64,000 nucleotides of DNA from Phytophthora hibernalis (taxonomy: Eukaryota; Oomycota; Peronosporomycetes; Peronosporales; Peronosporaceae): NCBI GenBank assembly GCA_012656075.1, contig JAAKBF010000339.1:186001-250000 (forward strand), written 5' to 3'. The notes under the pieces were generated by a model. The model was not told where the DNA came from, ran no database searches, and saw only the letters and a program-made list of their open reading frames with translations. The translations under genes and the position numbers were made by a program. Position 1 is the first letter of the stretch, and the number at the start of each line of letters is the position of its first letter. Of the stretch, positions 10,929 through 21,484 are shown piece by piece.

Positions 10929-11560
10929 AGAGATCCCATCTTCGTAAATCTGCTGATGCGATCGCTACCTGCAAATCCACGCTTCAACCGTTTGAGGGGA
11001 ATGGTTGAAACGGATGCAAGCGAAGTCGACTCACCAGACAATCTCAAGGATCAGATTACTGCGAATAGATAGCTATACCAAATGTGATTGAGAGCTCGGA
11101 ATGATAAACGCTAGCAGTTTCAAGGCCAGAACCAAAGTCAGAAGCAGAAACCGCAGCAACAGCAAGCTACGAGGAATAATGCTGGCGAGAAGCAGATGAC
11201 TCCCGATAGGACTGCAGTTTTGCTGCGAAGAAGCTGGATAAGCAGCAGGAAACTGCTTCAAGAGATCTAGACACCGCGAAAAGACTGTCCCAAGAAAGCT
11301 GCCGCAGCCCCAGGTCCAACGGCAAAGATCTCAAGCCGTCGGCAATGCAGCAACTCGAGCGGGAAATTACTCGAATGAACCAGGTTATTTTCGCGGATCG
11401 ACTGTTCCCTCATCAAAGCACCTGCTCAAGAGACCAAAAAGCAGTGCTAGTTTTGGTAGATACCTTCGCGCTACACAAGTGTTTATCCGCTGAAGTCGAA
11501 GACTGCGACGGAGGTGACCGCGGTCATGCAGCGATACATCGATCTGGCAGAGATGCCTGA
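10929..11560 (+). pseudogene. Copia-type Gag fragment
   Basis: The segment 10929-11072 encodes FVNLLMRSLPANPRFNRL, like the Gag (UBN2-type) region of Ty1/copia retrotransposons, and then hits a stop. Downstream, in another frame, KDCPKKAAAAPGPTAK resembles the tail of a zinc knuckle followed by a Pro-rich linker (about 11286-11330). No protease, integrase or reverse transcriptase is visible. It is a decayed, truncated retroelement. Confidence 0.45.
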
Positions 11561-12783
11561 AAGCAATGAAGATAATATAAATCGCTATTTAGGCACACCC
11601 TCGCACGAGGGGCGACTTGCGCTCATTGTGAAGCGGCACGCTCTGGAAAAATTATCTCCATTTTCATACCTCCAAAATGGCGGAACATTTTGTTGGCTGG
11701 TGGTCGCAATATCTTTTCAATTTTTGTGAAAAGTGTATTATCGGGATGCTCTTGTTAAAAGCAATCGAAAGAGAGTAGTTTTACGCTTTGAAAGGGATAA
11801 AAAGACAACAACAATTTAAAATTTCGGCTAGGTACGAAAAACAGGCGGTCAACTTTAAAGTCGATTATCTCGATAACTCTAAATGATGGATAAGTACCAT
11901 TTTGTTCGCTGCAGTCTATATTATAGAGGTGGAAGATCCGTACGGGTACAAAATTAGTATCGATGAATGGACTAACATACAGTAAGGGAACGGAGTTCGC
12001 TTGGTGTGGTACGCACGACATCAGCGCCGACAGCCGGCGGCGACGACAGCGAGAGCAGTTGGAAGCAGTGGACGGTCGCGTGATGGGCAACACTCCCAAC
12101 GAGCAACCCGATATTGGGTGCGAAGATCCAGCCACCTCGCACAGTATTGCGATCTTCGAGCAAGGCGGTGCAGTTGCTGCATCAGGACAAACGACGAGTG
12201 GAAATCCATGAGTAAGTTAGGTTAGGAATAGCGGGCACTTGTGGATTTGCGGCAGAACAGAACAGTTGACGTGTCCGTCCGACACGCGCAGCTAAGTGGC
12301 AAATACATACCTTTTCAAGTGACGACGCGTTTCGAGAAGCACGTGTGTACGGAGCAGCCCCCAAGTGTGAGAGAGGCGGGTATCTGCAGCCCCGTATAGT
12401 TGTCGGTAACCAGCCCGCGCCGCACTTCAGAGGGTCAAGAGAGGGTAAACAGCCCCCGGTAACCAGCCCCGGCCGAACGTTGTGAGCGACTGGGATTCGA
12501 TCTTGGCGAAGGAATGCCTACTCTACTGAAATTAAAGAACGTGCTGCGGCTTGTCATTTGTGTGAGTTAGCGTAGGTATATTTGTAGGACGGCCGTAGTA
12601 ACAGCCACCGGACACCGTCTCCTAGCTAGGGACAAGACTGGAGGTGACGTGGGACGTATAACACACCCGAGTGCAATTGAGACGTGGAAGACGCGAGAGG
12701 AAGGACAGAGTTTACTTGGTGGCCAAACAGGGGCCTTCCAGCGAGGCTTGGCTCAGTGGAACGAGCTCAGGCCATTTGAGACG
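11561..12783. other. Non-coding or decayed stretch
   Basis: No domain-bearing frame was found. Around 12400-12480 the phrase GGTAACCAGCCC occurs twice, with CCCCGG-type variants, and may be part of a retroelement leader. The rest holds short, unconvincing frames on both strands. Confidence 0.35.
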
Positions 12784-12900
12784 AAAGCGGAGCCAGATAG
12801 GGCGTAGAGGAGCCAAAAGGGCGTAGCGGGGCTAGAGAGGGCGTAGCAGAGCCAGAAAGGGCGAGAACGGAGCCAGAGAGTGCGAGAACGAAAAGCGGAG
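12784..12900 (+). repeat. Imperfect 20-21 bp tandem repeat
   Basis: About five to six units of the form GGAGCCAGAAAGGGCGTAG (variants at nearly every unit) run head to tail. It is a minisatellite in non-coding sequence. Confidence 0.6.
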
Positions 12901-13185
12901 GAGCGGTCGCAAAGCAGAAGTATATTGAGCGGCGGTCAATGCGAGATGGGAGTTGCTACACACGGAGTCGATGGTCTTTGCATATCTTCTGACTTCGCAG
13001 TCAGCTGGTCTTGATTGGCTTACGGAGCTCAAGGCCAAGGCGAAAAGCCAATTTGTCGAGTACGTAAAGGATTTTCAGCAAAGAAACGGCTGATAAGTGT
13101 AAGGCAGAGCTGGCTACCTTCATGACGATGGGAGCTACGATTTCGTTTTCTCTCCAAACTCAGTACTGTGTTTTTTAGGCTGCAA

Positions 13186-13317
13186 TACGGGGCCCAATAT
13201 GGGACATCACTGTTTCCACTACTGGCGGTGATTGCGTTGCGGATATTTTCGGTCCCAACATCGTCGGCTGTATCTGAACGTGTGTTGGGTATAGACAGTT
13301 TCAATATACCGATGTAG
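13186..13317 (+). pseudogene. hAT transposase C-terminal (dimerisation) fragment
   Basis: The reading frame gives SLFPLLAVIALRIFSVPTSS, then AVSERVLGIDSF, and a stop at 13315. This is the diagnostic hAT dimerisation motif (P-L-L-A, A-R-I, P-x-S-S-A, S-E-R-V). Upstream (about 13010-13070) there is a second helical piece, WLTELKAKAKSQFVEYVKDF. The catalytic core is absent. It is a 3' remnant. Confidence 0.7.
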
Positions 13318-13794
13318 TGGTGTAATTATGTCAAAACATACATAAAGCATCAAAGTCGTAAAAATCACTCCACAATAATGTTAGACATGATTTTGGTAAA
13401 TATATTGCTTCCTTAGATTTTGTTTTCGTTGAGTGGTAGAAACGTTTTGGACCGTTTTCTGTTAAAGTTGGCGATGATCTCAAACAACACTATAATTAAA
13501 ATATCTTTACAATAATAATCGCAACAGTTGTTTCGCATTTGAAAATCTATTTGAGTTGTACCGAGCTGATCAATTTTTCTCGATATAATTATAGATATAT
13601 GTAAAAGGCGCCAGACCCGGGAAAGAGTTCATTTCAGGTTAAACATTCCAACAAGCTCATGGCACCACTTAGCCGCCTTCAACGCGCTATACGAGCCCGA
13701 GGGAGGCGGATTAAATAGTATGTTGGTATCATCCCGCTCGGTAACTAATGGAAGTCCTGATCAGATTCAGATCCAAGACTAGGGTGGACCGTGT

Positions 13795-14452
13795 ACGCTT
13801 ACAGTATATCTAACTGTACATGTTTTTTTACAGTTAGTAAGTGTGTAGTAAAAATCATAAACATGTCAGTGGCCGCAAATCAAGGTAAAATCGAGAAGTT
13901 CTGTAGCCTCCAATAATTGTTCTCACAGACTCGGAACTAAAAACTGACTAGTTTCCTGCTCGTTCGTGCTTGAAAAACAACATTCCTGAACTAGGTTTTG
14001 GTGGTAGCGTACGCTAAGTGGTAAATCCGCTCGGCGGCTTTGAACAACAGCGTTCCTCGCAGCCTGCTATTGTACATTGGTTACAAGGGTAATCATAAAC
14101 TCTCATACCTTATATACACAATTACATGAAACGTACTGTAAAGTTCATGTTACAGTGGTTACCGTAATTAATCTCACTCACATTAATTCTTGTAAAGACA
14201 GAAAAACCTGGATAAACTGAAACTTTTGAGATTTTGAACGGGTGTCCTGGTCTTGATTCTCAACCAATTATAATCGTTTCTGCATTAATCGTCTAATTCG
14301 TGGAAAACACGCTGTGGTCTTCATTTTCAGCCAAACGTTCTAGATTTCGAAAACCTATCCCTAGGTGTCATTATTTGCGAACACACACTTATTACGGTAA
14401 CCACTGTAGTAAGTGTCAAGTGAGGGCAGCAAAACAGCCAAGCCTATCCAAG
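13795..14452 (+). repeat. LTR-like repeat, left copy, interrupted by a MITE
   Basis: From CTAACTGTACATGTTTTT onward, this segment matches 25045-25665 in the same orientation. Shared blocks include AGTAAAAATCATAAACATG, AATCAAGGTAAAATCGAGAA and CATAAACTCTCATACC, and both copies end in GTAAGTGTCAAGTGAGGG. A shorter diverged copy of the terminal part occurs at about 14885-14990, just after the chromodomain frame. The arrangement suggests the LTR or 3' region of a Ty3/gypsy element. Exact LTR ends are not certain. Confidence 0.6.
14153..14406. mobile_element. 254-bp MITE nested in the LTR-like repeat (TA duplication)
   Basis: The ends are CAGTGGTTACCGTAAT and its reverse complement (16 bp), bordered by TA at 14151-14152 and 14407-14408. 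The uninterrupted copy at about 25610-25616 reads CATGTTAGTAAGTG, so removing the element plus one TA restores the target exactly. It is of Tc1/mariner type and has no coding capacity. Confidence 0.85.
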
Positions 14453-14949
14453 ACCAAACGAATAGCCTCCTCGACAACTCAATCTCCCCACTCGAAACGA
14501 GCCCTCTCGATGTCTCCCCAGAACTACCCACCGTATATGTACAGGAGGATGCCGAGCCTGAAGAAGCCGACGAGATTCCACCCTACGTAATCATTCCTCC
14601 ATACATGTACTCACCATCAGATAACACGACCAACGAAATCACTTCGCCGATACCCGACAGAGGCCCCGACATATATGCAGTCGAGGTATTGTGTGCGAAG
14701 AAGCTTGACGATAACATTATATTATACTTAGTTAAGTGGGTGGGCTGGCCCGAGCCAACTTGGGAGATTGCTGGCACCATTCGAATCAATACCACGAGGG
14801 CGTTCGACCGTGCAGAACAACGATCAGCTTGGCCGTCATACATTCGGCTTCCTTACAGTATTAGACGGCCTGGAATTGTTTACCGCTTTGTGCAATGGAT
14901 ACAAGGGTACTCATTAACTCTCACATACCTTATACACACTATTACATGA
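14413..14949 (+). pseudogene. Ty3/gypsy integrase C-terminal region with chromodomain
   Basis: The frame contains a Pro-rich linker and then a chromodomain, YAVEVLCAKKLDDNIILYLV followed by KWVGWPEPTWE (about 14670-14775). This matches the V-E-x-I-L, Y-L-V-K-W, W-E-P pattern that targets gypsy integrases to chromatin. There is no upstream integrase catalytic core in the window; the sequence before it is the LTR-like repeat. It is therefore a rearranged remnant. The frame start at 14413 lies within repeat sequence and is not a true start. Confidence 0.7.
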
Positions 14950-14999
14950 AACTCACTGTTAATGTCATGTAAGTAAGTGTATAGTAATGGCCCAGTAGT

Positions 15000-15440
15000 C
15001 GTCGCGGACCGCAAACGCCTTTTTCTTACTCGCTGCCAACCTGGTTTCCGGACACAGAAAACCATATCGTTCTCGGTGATTTCAACACACCGATGGCCCC
15101 CAACACGACGAAGTGACCCCGTATCCTCACGACGTCAACCGAGACGAGATTCAAGTTTGGATGCTGGAACTGAGCCTGATGTATCTGTGGGGAATGACCT
15201 TCCCGGACCTTCAGCTCTTCTCCGGCCCGAAACAACGGAATCGCATCGATTATTGCCTCATGACAACGGAATAGTACGACTCGTTTTCTCGTCCATCCCG
15301 TTACGTTACCGAGAAGAAGTGGTACCACGAAAGTCATTATTCCGTGAAACGCCATCTTGCGTACCCGACTTCGGAGCGCCGTGGAAGTGTCCGCGTTGGC
15401 TGCTTCAGGCATCCCTGGTCAGGACGACCTTAACCACCCA
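15000..15440 (+). pseudogene. LINE endonuclease-domain fragment
   Basis: Joined across frame changes, the plus strand reads PDTENHIVLGDFNTPMAP, then ELSLMYLWGMTFPDLQLFS, NRIDYCLMTTE and ESHYSVKRHLAYP. These are the G-D-F-N, R-I-D-Y and D-H-Y-like blocks of an apurinic-type endonuclease from a non-LTR retrotransposon. A stop follows MTTE. No reverse transcriptase follows, and a TIR element starts at 15486. Confidence 0.65.
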
Positions 15441-15485
15441 GCACTCAAGGTTGTATACAACAACGTCGCCGGTTGCACCTTTTCA

Positions 15486-16425
15486 TAACATGTTGTTAAA
15501 GACAACATGTTAAAGACTGCACTTTTGTATGGGTTGGCCGTTTGCACGCGGATAGGGCATTAATTGGGTTGAATCTAGCCCGTTTGATGTGCAATCAGGC
15601 TGCAAGAGAACTCGCGGATTCACAAAAACGCACAACAAAATATTACTTTGTAGTATGCGAAAACGCATGACCCCCTTGATATATGTGCAGTAGTGCAAAT
15701 TTCGAAGGGAATTGAAGATTCTTATGCAAATTGAAGGAATATCCCATTGATTAGCTGCTTGAACTCACTTTGATCAACTATGAGGGGTGGTCAAAAGTCC
15801 CGGAACAAGAGAACACATATATTGTATGCGCTTAGACCTACATTTGCAAATGCGCGTGCCATACGCACCATTCCAGCAACATTTTTTACGCTATAGAAAT
15901 TAGAATGAGGACAAGGCCCAATCTCGTGTGGAGCTTGGAGTCTACGAACACTGATTTGTCGAGCTTGGCATTTAGTTTTACTGCCCCAGCAAGAAGTGTA
16001 TCCTCAGTGAGCGCGATCAGGTCGTAAAATCGACGAGTATGTAGATGATGACGTCCAATAAGCCGGCGAGTAGGCACCTGCTATGGAGGTAGTTGTAGCT
16101 TTGTCTCGCTAAGCGTAATACATATTTGAGTGCTCCACATCAAAAGAAGCATAGCCTAGGAGTAACGTTCGGACTTTGACAAAAAAACTTTCGTGAAAAG
16201 TGCGTTCATAATAAAAGGTCAACTACAACTCGGGTGGTATACAATGTGTTATTTACTAGGGAGTGGCGTCGCTGTCTTATAGTACATGTGGGCACATTGC
16301 CGTGCGAGGACAGTGTTCATGCACAAACATCCAGTCTTGACGTTCAGATAAAGACATCACTTATCTGGGACTATACAAAGTGTGAGTAAGACTATTTTCA
16401 ACATGTAGTCTTTAACAACATGTTA
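15486..16425. mobile_element. 940-bp TIR element, 27-bp ends
   Basis: TAACATGTTGTTAAAGAC and following bases at 15486-15512 match the reverse complement of 16399-16425 at 25 of 27 positions. Each end is itself partly palindromic (AACATGTTGTT with ACAACATGTT). No transposase-like frame is seen inside, so it is non-autonomous. The target duplication is unclear. Confidence 0.6.
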
Positions 16426-16483
16426 AGCGCTGGACACACCCTCGAAAACTCGGCGAGTACTGGGGGTTAAATGGCACATTAGA

Positions 16484-17153
16484 ATGTATATTCTTTGCCC
16501 GAAGACGAACGCGATAAAGCGCTCCGAATACCTCCGTCGGTCACAGAAAGCTGCTGAAGAGCTACCCATGCGGCTTGAGCCTGACGGCCGCCTGGCGACC
16601 CTGACGGCGCAACTCGGGGTTTACGCCGCGGTCAAGCACCACCCCCGCAGAGATGGCGTCCGTGGAGGAGGAGAACGCATTGCTCTTTGCAGTGATACAT
16701 CTTCTGGAACGCATGGTACCGTGCGCAGCCTCATGCATCGTATCGGCATGGAATGTCCCGATGGAGATACACCATCGGCCTGCGCCATTCTCGTCAATCC
16801 GATCACGAACGGCACACGCCGTGACGCTGCTCCCGCGTACGCCAAGATGGATCTGTTTCTCCGGACGCACGCCCCGACCATCTACCATCGAGGCTCAAGT
16901 GTTGTGCGGCGATGCGCGTATCTCGAGACTCCATTACTCGACCTTCCCGCTTCCAATTACTGTATATAATAACTCTGCTCACAAATATCCAGAGCTCCAC
17001 GGGCAAAGCACGGCATTAGTTTTGCCGGAGTTCGAAAACGGTATAAATTGCTCAAAAGCGGCTCGTATTCAGCATAGGCTTGAACTATCGACCTTGCATC
17101 CAGCAGCTAATAAGTTAGTCACTTGTCCATATTATCATAAACGCTTACATTAG
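16484..17153 (+). pseudogene. Unrecognised broken coding region
   Basis: Two overlapping plus-strand frames read partly like protein: MRLEPDGRLATLTAQLGVYA, then ASVEEENALLFAVIHLLERM. They can be joined by a frame change near 16650. I do not recognise a domain. It sits between a TIR element and a MULE end, so it may be element-derived. Confidence 0.25.
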
Positions 17154-17319
17154 TACCAAATCTCCGGCAAATCGAGCTCGTTTAAACCGTTCTCCCTCAT
17201 TTGCGACCATGTTCAGATTTAGCTGCAACAACCGCTTCTTTGGCATTGCAATCTTGTGGCAAAATGAGATATGAAGCCGTCATGAAATGGAAATGAAAGC
17301 CGTTTCATCCACTGGAGGA

Positions 17320-17715
17320 GAACGCATTAAACACCTTTTCTTACGTTTCGGCACATTAAATCCATGAAACACAGCAAAAATATAAATGCCACAAACTTCT
17401 GCATAACACATTGATTTCAGATTAATACATTGATTTACTGAATAACACAGAAAAACCGGGTACCTCCACATAAAGATAGAAACAGGGGTTCACCGCCTGG
17501 CTCTCTGTGGCGGCGGAGAACTTCACGAACAACTTCAAAAGAGTGACGGTCATTGTCCTGAATCGATGTGACCCCGGACTTCAAAAAGTGACGGGCATTC
17601 TCCTGAATCCGCCCGTCCCGGATGCCGAAGAAAAGTGACTGGAGAGAGTTGGCATTTGCCGTGGCTGAAGGCGGCGGGAATGGGCTCCTCGACTCGAGGA
17701 GCAGGCTAGCAGGGG
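17320..17715 (+). mobile_element. MULE 5' end: terminal region plus first ~30 transposase codons (truncated)
   Basis: From GAGAACGCATTAAACACC to the coding start this is the inverted copy of 24160-24540. The ATG at about 17622 begins MPKKSDWRELAFAVAEGG and runs to GNGLLDSR. It is almost identical to the N-terminus of the MULE transposase on the other strand at 24233 (MPKKIDWRELAFAVAKDD). After about 17715 the sequence departs into an unrelated Ser-Glu-Glu repeat, so the gene is truncated. A 24-nt motif (AGTGACGG-CATT-TCCTGAAT) occurs twice upstream of the ATG in both copies. Confidence 0.75.
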
Positions 17716-17766
17716 GAACTGTCCGCCAGCGGAGAGAAGGTCATAAGCAAGGAGCAGTCCAGCAAC

Positions 17767-18060
17767 GTGAAGCCGGCTAGCAGCGAGGAGCAGGCCTACA
17801 GCGAGGAGCTAGCTAGCAGCGAGGAGCAGACCAACAGCGAGGAACAGGTCAGCAGCGAGGTTGAAGCCAACAGCGAGGAACTGGCCAGCAGCGAGGTTGA
17901 AGCCAACAGCGAGAAGCTAGCTAGCAGCGAGGAGCAGGACAACAGCGAGGAACAGGCCAGCAGCGAGGTTCAAGCCAGCAGCAAATTGCAGGCCGGCAGT
18001 AAGGAGCAAGCCAGCAACGAGGAGAAAACCAGAAGCGAGGATCAAGTCAGACGCTACTAG
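17767..18060 (+). repeat. Ser-Glu-Glu repeat reading frame (18-bp minisatellite)
   Basis: About 15 units of roughly 18 nt (AGCAGCGAGGAGCAGGCC and variants) encode (A/N)SSEE(Q/L) blocks for 97 residues to a stop at 18058-18060. The open frame is favoured simply by the repeat composition. It directly follows the truncated MULE start. It may be a captured low-complexity gene piece or a non-coding minisatellite. Confidence 0.5.
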
Positions 18061-19756
18061 CAGGCAAGCAGCGAGTAGGAGGCCAGCAACGAGAAGGAGA
18101 CCAACTATGAGGTGTTGTACAGCTACGAGGGTCCAACTATGCAAGGAGGTGAAGGACCTCAGCTGTGGGGAACAGCTCTTGGGTACTGAAGACGTCTCTT
18201 TAACGAGTAAAGCGTAGTTGCGGCATATGCGAATTGAAATGGTTTCTGCAAGTGTTTCCGTTGAATCCAGAGCTCTATCGTTTTAAACATGAGGAAAGCT
18301 AGTACCGTACTTGAAAATCACGGTACTATATGATCAAGTCAACCAATTAAGCGTCGGCATTTTTCAATTTAACCAATCACGAATTTACAAAATGTGAGCT
18401 TTCTGGAGAACTTCTTCTTCGTACACGTTAAACCAACTCAGCGATGAGCAAAGGTAAGCCTCAAGAAGAACAAACTTGCATTCCACGAGCGCAACTACAT
18501 TACATGTAACTATTAAGGTTATCATTCTCCCTGATGTGTACATACAGCTCACACACTACTGGAGCAGCTTTACTAGATTGGAGAGAGTGTCAACTAGGGT
18601 CTCCATGCGGTGCTGCTTGATAACGAACAGGTTTTCCGCTACGCTCGATGCGCTCGGTGTGCTGTCTAGACCTCCTTGATAACCGTGGTCGCAATCACTT
18701 GCACGCTGTGTGTGTTAATCACCCTGGTGTATGTGCGGTTTACCCTGTATTCATATACCGCATTCAGGACGGTGTTTACTCTACATTCTTTCGTCATGGT
18801 CGGGTACAGCCTGCGGTGTTCTGCTTGAACCCTCATCCTCATTCCTGGGTCGTACTCGAGGCCAAGGTAGATGCGGCCTTCACCTGCAACATATCCTTCA
18901 TATTATGATCAATGAAGCCTTGTGAAAGACTGGATACAACATCGTATCTGCTGAGCCGCCCTTGATCACAGCTACAGGGGAGGCACAAAATACTACACAT
19001 GTGTTTTCTTCACCGCCCGCCCAATTGAAGTGGTTTGGCTTCCAGTGCCATCTTCTCTGGTTGTCGCGGTTGAACTTGTATACATTAAGCATCCGAATAC
19101 CCCATACTAACGCTGAGGATGACGATATTGCTGGGTAATGAAGGGGTGCGGTGGCAGCGTCCTGGATCACCTACGACGTCTCCACCCTCATTGCGCGTCT
19201 GTTTTTCTAGCTACAAGGGTTGAGACGGTCATTATGGATGCCGCTTGGAGGGTCATCAAGCTTAAAGTTGACAACTAGGCTGAGATAGTTGTAGCTGGCA
19301 CAGTTAGTCGAGCCCAGTGCATCATTGTTACTACAGCTTTTGCATACCGAGACGTGCCTAACTCTATAGACTTCGCTTTCACAGCGGTCAGGATTAGCTC
19401 CTGTCGATCCATGCGCGCACGGCTGCGCTCATTGCGCTTCTCAGTCGGGGAAAGTGATTGACCTAGAAAAACATAACCATATTCATCTTATATTCTAGCC
19501 CACTTTCCATTATCACTACGGGGTTCTCCCTGAAATATGTCTTGTAGCCCTCGTTGATGTCTGATAACACTAGTTCGTATAGACCATCGGAGTGCGTCTG
19601 GTCCGATTTTGGTGGTGCCGCTCAGAGTTCTTCAGGTCATGTTGTGCTGGTTCATTACGCCAGGATTACTTGTCCTGGAAGTTCTGCTTGGATGCGTTTT
19701 GAGCATCTTAAACGCGCTTGGCATACCAAGCATGCGTCCGCACGAGTAACATAGAG
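18061..19756. other. No supported gene
   Basis: Only short discordant frames are present. A TACCGTA-to-TCACGGTA palindrome-like site near 18303-18326 resembles the motif in the inverted repeat described below. Otherwise I see nothing I can support. Confidence 0.35.
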
Positions 19757-20215
19757 TCAAGGGAAGCGCGTATTGCCAGCTCCGTCCTGCCAATTCACAG
19801 CTCTAGTAGTTCTACTTCATCTCGAGGATCCTCATCTTCTTCGGCATCGTTTAGTATGCTGACGCGAGGTGACTGTCAGTGTTGGTGTTGCCTCCGGCGG
19901 CTACATAGAAATTTGTCGTCGCTCAGCTGGCGCTGTGCAGCTCCCATATTCTTCCGCGCCCAAACATAGTCTTGAGCGAAAGCATCCCCGCTCAGTCTGC
20001 AGAATATCCAAAAGCGTCCGTCCATCTTTGAAGTGAGTTTGTCAAAGACAGACGATGAATCTGCCGTTTTAACTTTTAAGGTACTTCACGGAGGACATCG
20101 CGATTGGCTCTTAACTCCACGTGTCGTTTCCCCATTGGTTGATTAGCTAAATGAGTACCGTGAATATCGATCACGGTACCGTCTTCAACATGGCACTCTA
20201 ACGACAACGCTAGAG
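19757..20215 (-). repeat. Left arm of a large inverted repeat (mirror of 21485-21990)
   Basis: This segment is an imperfect reverse complement of 21485-21990 with many substitutions and small indels. Read leftward it encodes a degenerate version of the protein in the right arm (FCRLSGDAFAQDYVWARKN) with stops. Both arms include the 23-bp TACCGTGA...TCACGGTA palindromes upstream of the reading frame. Confidence 0.7.
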
Positions 20216-20433
20216 TAGCCAACGTCAGAGTTATAACACTCACGATTTCAAGCATGTAATGTATGAGTACATCTAGAGACCCGGCCGGGTGTCCAAATTT
20301 AACTAGCGCTAGCGAGCTTCTCACGCAGAAAACCATTGAAATGTAGATTCAAAACTTACGATCGTGTTCACTACCCTGTTAGGCATAACATTTCACTACG
20401 CCTTTGGCGGATGAGTGACACTACGTTTCCTTA

Positions 20434-21059
20434 TCACCACCACTCGCTGGGCTCTCTCTCGGCAGTCCAAAGTTCGGCAGGCATGCGTGAACCAGGTTCG
20501 GGTGGTTCGTCTCCTGTAATCTCAGGTGCGGTCTGCAATATTTCATCAACTTGCTGTTCATCCACTGGAGCACTAGGTACAACAGGCCTGAATTCTTCTT
20601 CCAAATGGACCCGTAGAAGATGGAGGGCCCCACCCACACCTGGTATCAGGAGATAAGTTTGAATAAACTTTGTCTGCATCGTCTTCGCATGGTAGACGCG
20701 TTTGGAATCCTTCACCGGAGCTCGTCGAGCCTGCCGAGCCGGCTTGCGAGACATCTTTGTCGTCCAGGGGGTGTTCTTTCTCTTCATCTACTTGTGTTTT
20801 CTCTCACGTTCGTGGTATTTGTAGATTTTGTCGGCGGCAGCAGCCGCCGCTTCTAACTTCACCCGCTTGCTACTAGAGGTCTCTGCTTCTGCATGCGAAT
20901 CGTCTCCTCTGCTGCCGCTGGTTCGTCGTCACCACTACCAGTTAAATCGATCACGTCGTCCATTTCCTCCCGACCGTCGTCTTCCTCGTCTTCTCCGCTG
21001 AGCTGCTCTCCTCTATCAGCCCGCTCGTCGTCGCTGCTGGACTGCTCGTCACTACTCAT
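20434..21059 (-). CDS. Acidic nuclear-type protein with SUMO-interaction-like motif, in the inverted-repeat core
   Basis: The N-terminus (ATG at 21057-21059) is Ser/Asp/Glu-rich (MSSDEQSSSDDERADRG) and contains DDVIDLTGSGDDE. That is a V-I-D-L-T hydrophobic core next to acids, the form of a SUMO-interacting motif. A basic stretch KRVKLE (Myc-like nuclear signal), an Ala run and a basic RKPARQARRAPVK region follow. The C-terminal part (FIQTYLLIPGVGGALHLL, then EEEFRPVVPSAPVDEQQ) ends at 20434. One frame change (about 20862) and an in-frame TAG (about 20788) separate the pieces, so it may be broken or two genes. I do not know the family. Its position between mirror-image arms suggests it is cargo of a composite element. 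Confidence 0.4.
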
Positions 21060-21344
21060 GAGATCGATTACTTACTCAGGGTCCATCTTTCAAAATGACG
21101 ACAAACAATTTCACACATTAATGTGTACGTTCACACAAATTCGACAGCTGAAATGTGGAAAACACGGTACTATCGATTCGCAAAACACATTTGGTTTTGC
21201 GTTCGCATGCCTGCAATACTTCACCAAATGTTACACAGGAATGTGTTCGGTAACCCCAATCGGCAAGCTAAATTCTCAAAATGCGGTTGGATACCGTACC
21301 GAAACACGCTTGATTTGGCTGCCTGGCTCACACGCAAGCTGTCC

Positions 21345-21477
21345 GGCTCGCGCAGCGCCTTGTCTGTCAGCGGGGGGCATAAATGGGGAGGAAATGCCGC
21401 CTTCGGGGTCTTCTACGAAAACACAAATAAAAGTCTGTGTTATTCAGGCCTGGTAAGGCATTCGTTATATTTTCTCC
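21345..21477. repeat. Direct-repeat copy 1 of a ~135-bp segment
   Basis: GCGCAGCGCCTTGTCTGTCAGC to GGTAAGGCATTCGTTATATTTT matches 24543-24680 in the same orientation at about 85 percent by eye. Copy 1 ends where the inverted-repeat arm begins. Copy 2 begins where the MULE terminus ends and runs up to the stop of the fragment gene 24683-25000. Confidence 0.65.
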
Positions 21478-21484
21478 CACTAGC

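Noticed and set aside
17917..18144. Hydrophobic minus-strand frame of Leu/Ala/Val
   Set aside because: It is the reverse complement of the Ser-Glu-Glu minisatellite; it looks membrane-like only because of the repeat.
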